From the NCBI GenBank assembly GCA_031255315.1, contig JAIRSS010000254.1:1-42875 (forward strand): a stretch of DNA of 42,875 bases, in the 5' to 3' direction. The notes under the pieces are model-generated. The model searched no databases and was not told where the DNA came from. It was given only the letters and a program-made list of their open reading frames with translations. The stretch is from Spirochaetaceae bacterium (GTDB taxonomy: Bacteria > Spirochaetota > Spirochaetia > Treponematales > Breznakiellaceae). Below, piece by piece: positions 7,308 to 14,263 of the stretch (the first letter of the stretch is position 1; the number at the start of each line of letters is the position of its first letter). A program made the translations under genes and the position numbers.

Positions 7308-9083
7308 TTACCCTTCCTGACGTATCCACGCTTCTTTTATACCGAGAAGGCCAAGCTGCTGGGCCACGAAAGTCAGCTGCTGGGCGGGTATCCCGGGAAG
7401 CACCACCCGCCAAATTTGGCCGTATTGTTCATACGCGGGGCTTAATCCCGCCCGTACAAGGGATTCGGCGGCTATCTGGGCATTCTGAGGAGCGGCGTAG
7501 GAACCTACTTGTACCCGGTAGACCCCATAACTTCCTGGATCGGGCATACGAGGCTTAATTACCGCTGCGGGAGGGGCCGAAACATAAGCGGATGACTGGG
7601 CAGGAGTCGTGTAAACGGGTGTTTGACGCTGCTCCTGACCTTGAGGAGCGGCATAAACAGTTGCTGAAACATGAGCCGCGGGAGCAACAGCCGGAGCGGG
7701 ATTCGAGTAAGCGGTTACCGGCGGCTGAGGCGTTGCCGGTGGACTTGTATAAACGGTTACCGGGGGCTGAGGCGTTGCCGGCGGATTTGTATAAACAGTT
7801 ACCGGGGGCTGAGGCGTTGCCGGCGGATTTGTATAAACAGTTACCGGCGGCTGAGGCGTTGCCGGTGGACTTGTATAAACGGTTACCGGGGGCTGAGGCG
7901 TTGCCGACGGACTTGTATAAACAGTTACCGGTGCCTGATGCGTTGCCGACGGTCTTGTATAAACGGTTACCGGGGGCTGAGGCGTTGCCGGCGGATTCGC
8001 GTAAACGGTTACCGGGGCCTGAGGCGTTGCCGGCGGACTTGTATAAACGGTTACCGGCGCCTGATGTACTTTACGATACGGTTGAGGAACCGGAGTAATC
8101 ACTACTTGCGCGGGGCTGGAATACCGTACCGCGCCTTGCAGCGGAGGACATAAAATCTGGCCTGCGTCTACCACCGTTATTGGAGTAGTTGGAACCGGGG
8201 CAACCGGAGTTGCCACTATTGATGCAGCCACTGGGCCTATTTTCACCGGCAGGGAAGGAGAGACCGCCGGAACTAATTGAGAATACACAGGAGCGGCCGC
8301 AATCACGGACCCCGGAACAGTCTTCAACGCGGGCCCTATAAACACCGGTACAGACTCCAATTGAACGGTTTGCACTAGGGGGGGGGCGATCATCATCATA
8401 GTAGGAGCGGCTACCGGCTCCGGGGGAGGAGGGGCGGACGGAGCAGGTTCGGGAACCGGAACAGGAGCCGGAGGATTTTTTTTAGGCACTATCGTAATGG
8501 TGTTATATACCGTAACCGGCGCGGATTTTGGTTCTTCCCGTGCGAAAACCGGCGCGGGTTGCGGAGGAGGCGGGGCCGGTTGCGGAGGAGGCGGGGCCGG
8601 TTGCGGGACGGGGACTGGGGCCGGCGCAACCACCGGCTCTTGCACCAAAACCGGCGCCGGATCGGGTTGCGGAGGAGGCGGGGCCGGTTGTGGGGCCGGC
8701 GCAGGTTCCGGAGGGGGCGGGACCGGTTCGGGAGGAGGCGCAGCCGCTATCTCTGGACGCACTAACTCAACATTTACCGGTGTTGCGCCCGCGGCATTCA
8801 TTCCCAACTGCGCCGCGGCGCCTCTGGAAATGTCAATGACTCGTGTTCCCGACGCAGGTATACGACCCGTTACCGTAACAATAACATCCCTGCCATTTAA
8901 TGTATTGGTTACTCTTAGCTGGGTCCCCATAGACAAACTTGGATGAGAAGCTGTAAGCTGATCAGTATTCAACTCAGCCGTTGCGTTACCGCTCTGTCGA
9001 AAACTTCTAACCCCAGCGCTCTGTGCAACCGCAGTTCCGGCAAGCACCGCTCCAATAAGCAATATCATAATTAAACGCTTCAC
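7308..9083 (-). CDS. rlpA: RlpA-like double-psi beta-barrel protein with SPOR domain and Pro-rich repeats
   Basis: 591 residues from GTG at 9083, chosen because GGGAG lies at good spacing; the frame is open 12 codons further up without a site. A signal peptide ends near TAVAQS. Residues 20-100 match the RlpA barrel (LTASHPSLSMGTQLRVTN, RVIDISRGAAAQLGM), but the catalytic Asp region of the lytic transglycosylase reads TGRIPASG rather than the usual NDRGP, so activity is doubtful. Then come a long Pro/Ala-rich linker and eight 14-residue repeats of the type PPVTVYTSPPATPQ. The last 75 residues are a SPOR domain (YRVQVGSYAAPQNAQIAAE), which binds denuded septal glycan. Likely role: septal cell-wall protein in the periplasm. 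Confidence 0.88.
   Translation of the reverse strand: MKRLIMILLIGAVLAGTAVAQSAGVRSFRQSGNATAELNTDQLTASHPSLSMGTQLRVTNTLNGRDVIVTVTGRIPASGTRVIDISRGAAAQLGMNAAGATPVNVELVRPEIAAAPPPEPVPPPPEPAPAPQPAPPPPQPDPAPVLVQEPVVAPAPVPVPQPAPPPPQPAPPPPQPAPVFAREEPKSAPVTVYNTITIVPKKNPPAPVPVPEPAPSAPPPPEPVAAPTMMMIAPPLVQTVQLESVPVFIGPALKTVPGSVIAAAPVYSQLVPAVSPSLPVKIGPVAASIVATPVAPVPTTPITVVDAGQILCPPLQGAVRYSSPAQVVITPVPQPYRKVHQAPVTVYTSPPATPQAPVTVYANPPATPQPPVTVYTRPSATHQAPVTVYTSPSATPQPPVTVYTSPPATPQPPVTVYTNPPATPQPPVTVYTNPPATPQPPVTVYTSPPATPQPPVTAYSNPAPAVAPAAHVSATVYAAPQGQEQRQTPVYTTPAQSSAYVSAPPAAVIKPRMPDPGSYGVYRVQVGSYAAPQNAQIAAESLVRAGLSPAYEQYGQIWRVVLPGIPAQQLTFVAQQLGLLGIKEAWIRQEG
7711..8065. repeat. 42-bp tandem repeat (minisatellite) inside the RlpA/SPOR gene
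   Basis: Eight full units and one partial unit of exactly 42 bp, beginning at 7711 and again in register at 8047. Units differ by a few substitutions (for example TACCGGGGGC versus TACCGGCGGC). Each unit encodes 14 residues, so copy number can change without breaking the frame. Confidence 0.95.
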
Positions 9084-9196
9084 TATTATCTCCCTCTTGC
9101 TGCTAATGTATTTCCACAATAAGCCTAAATTTTTAATTTCATTTAGTCATTAACCTGGAAGCCATTTATTTATATATTATTTTATAGTAAGTTCCT

Positions 9197-9224
9197 ATTC
9201 TATGCAAGCCCCATAATGCCTCAA
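9197..9224 (-). promoter_or_regulatory. Candidate promoter of the RlpA/SPOR gene
   Basis: On the minus strand TTGAGG (9219-9224) and TAGAAT (9197-9202) are 16 bases apart in a strongly AT-rich stretch (9120-9235). An overlapping alternative is TTGCAT followed by TAAAAT at 17 bases. The leader would be about 105 nt. Confidence 0.35.
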
Positions 9225-9243
9225 AATAATAAAATTAAACCCC

Positions 9244-9279
9244 GGGGCTGTTCCAAAACTTCAGTTTTGGAACAGCCCC
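9244..9279. repeat. Dispersed palindrome, short form (copy 2)
   Basis: Perfect 17-base arms, GGGGCTGTTCCAAAACT (9244-9260) and its complement (9263-9279), around TC. No U-run follows on the plus strand. The same arms occur at 29028-29059. Confidence 0.9.
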
Positions 9280-9446
9280 CGCACCTGGATATTCTTGAGA
9301 GCGGCGTCAGCGGGGGACCGGCCCCCCATAACAGCCTTCTGTTGGCTCCAGCAGCCTGTCGCGCTTGTTGGTTTTGTGTTACTTTGTGCCGCAAAAACCA
9401 CAATTTATGAGCTGCTTTGGCAGTTTACTGAAAATCAGTATCACCC
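9280..9446. other. Gene-free intergenic stretch between two palindromes
   Basis: Part of the 660-bp gap 9084-9743 between the divergent RlpA/SPOR and lipoprotein genes. No reading frame here has a credible start or family match. It contains only a short G5/C5 hairpin around 9314-9328. The flanking palindromes suggest an old insertion or decayed DNA. Confidence 0.5.
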
Positions 9447-9503
9447 GAGGCTTTCCCAAAACCGCGCGCGCGGCGCACAGTCAATTAGTTTTGGGACAGG
9501 CTC
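9447..9503. repeat. Dispersed palindrome, long form (copy 3)
   Basis: Left arm GAGGCTTTCCCAAAAC and right arm GTTTTGGGACAGGCTC, imperfectly complementary. The loop holds GCGCACAGTCAATT (9473-9486), the exact reverse complement of the loop sequence in copy 1. Confidence 0.7.
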
Positions 9504-9743
9504 ACCCACGTCCTGACAGTCCCCCGATCAGACAAATACCTGGTCAGACAGATACCGGATAAAAACGGTACGGGATAAGCTGTAACCGAACAGGGCGGGC
9601 AATTAGGACGGCTTTATTACCGTTCATCATACTTTGCGGATCGCCGCCTAATAGTGAGGCGGCGCGGCGATGCTTTGAATTGCCCCGTGTCCCGGCGCGA
9701 TACTGGTTTTTCTCCCCTTCTTTCATTTATACTCAATACCATT

Positions 9744-11105
9744 ATGGGTTCCCCGGAGATTACTCGTGGCAGCCGCTTTTGGTCCTTCCTTCCAGCGGCG
9801 TTGATTATTATCCTCTGTTCTTCCTGTACCCGCGTTTTGGGCTGGGGCGTGTTGCTCTGGTCTATTGAAGAACCGGCCATTCCTTCGGGGACGATTCTGC
9901 CGGTGTATATCCGGTCCAACATCGACAGGGTATGGGTGGTGGGGATTCCCGCCCAGTACCAGGTTAAAGGGGGAATTGACAAGTTTGAGGTTCCCCTGGC
10001 GCAGCTTGAACTGGCGGGCGGGCGGTGGGCCGCCCGGAAGCGGGCGGCGGCCTTTTCCGAATACGCCCTAACCTACGCCGAAACCCTGCAAGACGGCCTC
10101 CCTATCCGGGAGAGTACGGATAACGGTTCCCGGCGGGTATACCGTCTTAAAATGGGGCAGATCATCAAGATTCTGGCACGGGTTGAGGGAACTCCCGCAG
10201 TCAGTTCCTCCGGCGACCCTCTGCCGGGGGATTGGTACCTGGCGTTGACGGAGGATGGGGTCACGGGGTACTGCTTTTCCTACCGGCTCCGGCTGTTTGA
10301 ACACCAGGGAGGCGTACTGGTCCTGAATACTGAAACGGCGGAGGCGGAACAGGAAGACCCGGAGTTGGAACAGGTGTTGTCCCATATCTGGTCGCCTGAA
10401 TCCTACGGGGCGATGGTTTCTTCAGGCCGGATTGATACGGATCAGCTTGCGAAACACTGGCGCTTCTTTCCGGGGCGGGATGAGGGGATTGCCCGGATAT
10501 ATCTGCCGGATATAGACCGGACCTTCCCGTATACCCGGATCCGGGCGGCGGGGAACCGGGCATGGCAGTTCGAGGGCGCGCCGCTCAGGATGTCCCTCCG
10601 GTCCGACGCCGCCTTACAGGTGCAGTACACTGATGACAACGGGGCCTCCCGGAGCCTGGTTTTTACGGCCTTGGCCGCCGATGTGGATGATCTTATCATT
10701 CAGGAACAGGAACGGCGGAACGCCCTGTTCCAGGCTGTTTACGACCGGGGGCCGGTTTTTTCCAGCGCCAACTACGGGACGCTCTCGTTTTCCCCGGACG
10801 GGGCCTTCTCGTGGACCGGCTACAACCTCCTGATCCCCCAGATCGTCCCGGCAAGGATTATGGGCGGCGGCGTTATTGATATGCGGCTCTTCATCGCTCC
10901 GTCTGTAACCAGTCCGTACACCGGGGCGTTCTCCCTCAACTTCAACGGTATTGGCGGTTCCGGCGTTACGGTGGATTTTATGTACGCCCTTGACGACCAG
11001 GGGTTCCGTATCGAATATGTTCCTCCGGAAAACATTGACGGCGTAACGGTAACCCGGCGGGCCGCGTCCCCCACCGTCATCTATTTTCAGCGGGCTGATT
11101 GGTAG
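9744..11105 (+). CDS. Putative lipoprotein with SH3-like domain
   Basis: 453 residues from ATG at 9744. Upstream codons are open to 9654, but only this start gives a lipoprotein signal: RFWSFLPAALIIILCSSC, with Cys28 as the likely lipidated residue; the Cys at -3 is unusual but spirochaetal lipoboxes are relaxed. Residues of the segment LPIREST to RLRLFEH fit a bacterial SH3 fold (MGQIIKILARV, DWYLALTEDGVTGYCFSYR). The rest is beta-rich without a recognised motif. No ribosome binding site precedes the ATG; instead TATACT ends 10 nt upstream, so a leaderless message is possible. It is followed 3 nt later by the ABC-F gene. Confidence 0.75.
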   Translation: MGSPEITRGSRFWSFLPAALIIILCSSCTRVLGWGVLLWSIEEPAIPSGTILPVYIRSNIDRVWVVGIPAQYQVKGGIDKFEVPLAQLELAGGRWAARKRAAAFSEYALTYAETLQDGLPIRESTDNGSRRVYRLKMGQIIKILARVEGTPAVSSSGDPLPGDWYLALTEDGVTGYCFSYRLRLFEHQGGVLVLNTETAEAEQEDPELEQVLSHIWSPESYGAMVSSGRIDTDQLAKHWRFFPGRDEGIARIYLPDIDRTFPYTRIRAAGNRAWQFEGAPLRMSLRSDAALQVQYTDDNGASRSLVFTALAADVDDLIIQEQERRNALFQAVYDRGPVFSSANYGTLSFSPDGAFSWTGYNLLIPQIVPARIMGGGVIDMRLFIAPSVTSPYTGAFSLNFNGIGGSGVTVDFMYALDDQGFRIEYVPPENIDGVTVTRRAASPTVIYFQRADW

Positions 11106-11108
11106 CCT

Positions 11109-13163
11109 ATGGCCGCCGGTAAGAATCCGGGCGTCTGGGTTCAGTTCAGTAAGGTCTCCCTCGCGTTTGGCAGCCGGGACATCCTAAAGGACGTGAGCCT
11201 GAACCTGGCGTCCGGGTCCCGGGCGGCCCTGGCGGGGGTCAACGGTTCAGGCAAATCCACCCTGATGAAAGTCATCGCCGGGAAGCTGGCCCCCGATTCC
11301 GGCGGCCGGGCGGTTCGGAAGGGAAGCCGCATCTCCTACCTGCCTCAGTCGGTGATCGCCGCAACGCCGCCGGTTCACCAGGGCCGCACGCTGAGGGAAG
11401 AAGCGGAAACCGCGTACCAGGGTATCATTGATATGCTTTCTTCTATGGAAGAGATTGGCCGCGCCCTGGAAACCGCCGGGGACGGGGACGGAAGTACCGG
11501 GGCGCTGCTTGAGGAGTACCACGCCCTCCAAACCGCGGTGGAGAACTCCGGGTACTATAACCGGGAGCAGAGTATCGCCCAGGTCCTTGGAGGTCTGGGG
11601 TTTTCCGAAGCCGATCGCGACCGTCCGGTTGCGGCTTTTTCCAGCGGCTGGCAGATGCGTATTGCCCTGGCAAAGGTTCTGCTTGAAGCGCCGGACATTC
11701 TGCTTTTGGACGAACCCACCAACTACCTGGACATTGAGGCCCGTTCCTGGCTGGAAGCCTGGCTCCGGTCGTTTCCGGGAGGGTATCTGCTGGTTTCCCA
11801 TGACCGGTATTTTTTGGACGTTACGGTTGCGGAGGTTTACGAGCTGTTCAGCGGCGGCCTTAAACGGTATGCGGGAAACTATTCGGCCTATGAAGCGGTC
11901 CGGGAAGCCGAATTGGAAACCCTGCTCAAGCGATACGCCCTACAGCAGGAAGAAATCGCCCGGTCCGAGGCGCTGATCAACCGGTTCCGTTACAAAGCCT
12001 CCAAAGCGGCTATGGTTCAGGAGCGGATTAAGAAACTGGAGAAGATGGAAAAAATCGAAATTCCTGAATCCTTCAAGAAGATCAGTATCACCTTTCCCCC
12101 GCCGCCCCACGCGGGCCGCGTTGCCCTGACGCTTCGCGGCATCGGGAAGCGCTACGGTTCACGGCAAGTGCTCGCCGGGCTGGACCTGGACCTGGAATCG
12201 GGCGAGCGCCTTCTGGTGGCGGGACGGAACGGCGCGGGCAAATCCACGTTGCTGCGGATTCTTTCCGGCGCTGACCGGGACTATGCGGGGTCTCTGCAAT
12301 ACGGCGCGGGAATAGCGCCGGGCTATTTTTCCCAGGACGCCGCCGAAGCTATGACGGGCGCGGCTCCTTCAGGCGAGGCCCTTTCGGCCCTGGAGTACCT
12401 GGAGGCCGAAGCCCCGTCCGCCCTTATCCCCAAAGTCCGGGATATGCTGGGTGCGTTCCTTTTCCGGGGCGACGATGTCTTCAAGCCCGTTTCCGTTTTG
12501 TCGGGGGGTGAAAAAAGCCGCCTTGCCCTGCTCAGGATGCTCCTGAAGCCTCTGAACCTTCTCATCCTGGATGAACCCACGAATCACCTGGATATTTATT
12601 CCAAAGACATTCTTCTTGACACCCTCACGCGGTTTTCCGGTGCTATTATCTTTGTCTCCCATGATCGCGCGTTCATGGAAGCCCTCTCCACCAAAACCCT
12701 GGAACTGTCCCCCCGGCCGTCAGGCGGCCCCGCCGCGGCCCGTCTTTTCTACGGCGGCTACGGGTATTACCTGGAACGTCTTGAGCGGGAACGGGGGGAG
12801 GCGGACGCGGAGCCGCCTGTTCCCGCCCCGGTCAAAACGTCCGCTGCTGATACCGGGGAGGACGCCCGTCCCGGCGCGGCGCGGCGCGTCCAGAGCAAAC
12901 AGCGGCAGGCTCTGATACGGCGGCTGGAACGGCGGGAAGGGGAGATCCTCTCGGCGCTGGAAGCCCTGGAAGCAGAGAAAGCCGCCCTGGAAACCGAACT
13001 TGCGCAGCCGCGGGTGTATTCCAGCGGGGAAAAAGCCCGTGAAGTGAAGCGCCGGATTGACGAGGCCGCCGCGGCGGTTGAAGGCAAGACCCGTGAATGG
13101 GAAGCGGCGGCGGAAGAACTGGAGCGGGCGAAAACAGCCCCGCCGCCGGAAGATTTCGTATGA
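11109..13163 (+). CDS. ABC-F family ATPase (Uup/YdiF type)
   Basis: 684 residues, two ABC cassettes on one chain and no membrane segments, the ABC-F layout; these proteins act on ribosomes. Cassette 1: Walker A GVNGSGKST (43-51), signature SSGWQMR, Walker B ILLLDEPTNYLD (about 195-206). Cassette 2: GRNGAGKST (about 372-380), LSGGEKSRLALLR, LLILDEPTNHLD (about 484-495). The linker between them (RYALQQEEIARSEALI, FRYKASKAAMVQERIKKLEK) is the family's inter-domain helix pair. The C-terminal 95 residues are a coiled coil, as in Uup. Both cassettes have intact motifs. ATG follows the lipoprotein stop by 3 nt without a clear ribosome binding site, suggesting coupling. Which ABC-F subgroup it belongs to is not decided. 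Confidence 0.93.
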   Translation: MAAGKNPGVWVQFSKVSLAFGSRDILKDVSLNLASGSRAALAGVNGSGKSTLMKVIAGKLAPDSGGRAVRKGSRISYLPQSVIAATPPVHQGRTLREEAETAYQGIIDMLSSMEEIGRALETAGDGDGSTGALLEEYHALQTAVENSGYYNREQSIAQVLGGLGFSEADRDRPVAAFSSGWQMRIALAKVLLEAPDILLLDEPTNYLDIEARSWLEAWLRSFPGGYLLVSHDRYFLDVTVAEVYELFSGGLKRYAGNYSAYEAVREAELETLLKRYALQQEEIARSEALINRFRYKASKAAMVQERIKKLEKMEKIEIPESFKKISITFPPPPHAGRVALTLRGIGKRYGSRQVLAGLDLDLESGERLLVAGRNGAGKSTLLRILSGADRDYAGSLQYGAGIAPGYFSQDAAEAMTGAAPSGEALSALEYLEAEAPSALIPKVRDMLGAFLFRGDDVFKPVSVLSGGEKSRLALLRMLLKPLNLLILDEPTNHLDIYSKDILLDTLTRFSGAIIFVSHDRAFMEALSTKTLELSPRPSGGPAAARLFYGGYGYYLERLERERGEADAEPPVPAPVKTSAADTGEDARPGAARRVQSKQRQALIRRLERREGEILSALEALEAEKAALETELAQPRVYSSGEKAREVKRRIDEAAAAVEGKTREWEAAAEELERAKTAPPPEDFV

Positions 13164-13192
13164 AGCGGGGCCGTGCGCCCTTTCGCCTTGTC

Positions 13193-13209
13193 CGGCGGGG
13201 AACCCGCCG
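13193..13209. repeat. Hairpin between convergent ABC-F and motility operon ends
   Basis: CGGCGGG (13193-13199) pairs with CCCGCCG (13203-13209) around GAA, 30 nt after the ABC-F stop. No U-run follows on the plus strand; it may weakly end transcription. The rest of 13164-13300 shows no gene. Confidence 0.4.
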
Positions 13210-13300
13210 TATCCTCATGATAGGATCCGGGAGTTACCCAATCTGCGTAATCGGTAGACCATGTTGTCAAGTATTTTTGGCGTTTAGTCTAAGCAACTAA

Positions 13301-13912
13301 CTAGGGCCTGCGCCCTTCAACCAGGGCTATAGCGAGTTCCACCTCTGATAACGCGGCGCCCAAACGGGCGGCTATAAGTTCCGGGGATAATCCAGCCAGG
13401 TACAACCCGGCAACCTGTTCCGCAAAAGGCGGAGGTTTGGGGACAATGGGAGAGGCCGAATGGACGATATGAGGGGAATAGGTTTGAGAAGGCGAAGGCC
13501 GCGCCGCGCCTGTTCCGGCGGCAGACGGGGAACCCGCCGGCGCCGGAACAGGCGCGGAGGGAAGGGGTACAGAAGCCGTAAGATCAGATTCGACGATAGG
13601 ACTGCGAAATTTGCCAAGTTCTACATAGACCTCTTCCTGGGTACGCCGGCGGGATACTTCCCCGGCTAATAAGATGATACGATGGTCTATGTCTTCCAAA
13701 AGAGCTTTAAGGGTTTTAACCCGGTCTTCCACCAACAGGGTATCGCGGTTGGTTATCTCATTAACGTCCCGGACAAGCCGCTCAATCTCATCGTTGAGTT
13801 CTACCAGGATACGTTCCCTTCCAGTACGGCGCTTCAAATAGGCAAAACAAAAAAGAAAAGAAAACCCGCTTAACATAAGGCTGGCGGCGGCAAGAATTAC
13901 GGGAACAACCAT
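13301..13912 (-). CDS. Membrane-anchored coiled-coil protein at motility operon end
   Basis: 203 residues, family not named with certainty. One N-terminal membrane segment (VILAAASLMLSGFSFLFCFAYL) is followed by a cytosolic coiled coil (residues 30-90, IERLVRDVNEITNRDTLL). A Pro/Ala/Ser linker of about 60 residues comes next, then a C-terminal helix-turn-helix-like tail (VAGLYLAGLSPELIAARLG, SEVELAIALVEG). This tail resembles the one in DUF2802/DUF6115-type proteins found in flagellar operons. It starts 9 nt after the preceding gene and is the last gene of the operon. A motility role is inferred from position. Confidence 0.7.
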   Translation of the reverse strand: MVVPVILAAASLMLSGFSFLFCFAYLKRRTGRERILVELNDEIERLVRDVNEITNRDTLLVEDRVKTLKALLEDIDHRIILLAGEVSRRRTQEEVYVELGKFRSPIVESDLTASVPLPSAPVPAPAGSPSAAGTGAARPSPSQTYSPHIVHSASPIVPKPPPFAEQVAGLYLAGLSPELIAARLGAALSEVELAIALVEGRRP

Positions 13913-13921
13913 AGTTTTATC

Positions 13922-14263
13922 TTAGCCGCTGATGTCGACGTTTTTACCCAGGGCAGGATCCCGAATTACGGACGGCTCCCCGCCGGTTTCGGATTCGGCG
14001 GCGTTATCGTTTTCACCCGGCTTCCGGCCTGAAGCGTGTTCACCCCCCCGCCGGCGGGCGTTCCTGTCCTTGATCCGCTCCGTTCCATCACCGGCATCCT
14101 GAAGCTCAGTTACAGAATGAGACCGTTCCTCAATTTTTTTTTGAAGCTGCGCACCCTGTAAGGCGGTCTGGAGATGAACCCCTTCTTTCTGATTCATCTG
14201 TTCTTTGCCGACCTTATCTACTTGAGTAAACAAAACCTGAAGATCAATAGGCTGAACCGCCAC
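13922..14263 (-). CDS. Small hydrophilic protein between fapA and the operon end
   Basis: 113 residues from GTG at 14263, chosen because AAGGAGGA lies 5 nt upstream; an in-frame GTG at 14281 lies before that site. It overlaps the fapA stop by 20 nt. The first half is helical (VLFTQVDKVGKEQMNQ, LQGAQLQKKIEER); the second half is charged, low in complexity and probably disordered (RRRGGEHASGRKPGEND). No known domain. Co-transcription with fapA and fliA suggests a flagellar accessory role. Confidence 0.7.
   Translation of the reverse strand: MAVQPIDLQVLFTQVDKVGKEQMNQKEGVHLQTALQGAQLQKKIEERSHSVTELQDAGDGTERIKDRNARRRGGEHASGRKPGENDNAAESETGGEPSVIRDPALGKNVDISG

Noticed and set aside
7711..8065. Regular repeats resembling a CRISPR array
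   Set aside because: Units are directly adjacent without unique spacers and lie inside a coding gene; this is a tandem minisatellite.
7592..8098. Long plus-strand repetitive frame opposite the RlpA/SPOR gene
   Set aside because: It exists because the 42-bp unit is a multiple of three and stop-free on both strands. It has no ribosome binding site and no family; the minus-strand frame has a signal peptide, barrel and SPOR domain.
9280..9446. Small RNA or tRNA gene in the 9.1-9.7 kb gap
   Set aside because: No cloverleaf, CCA end or clear promoter-terminator pair was found around this stretch.
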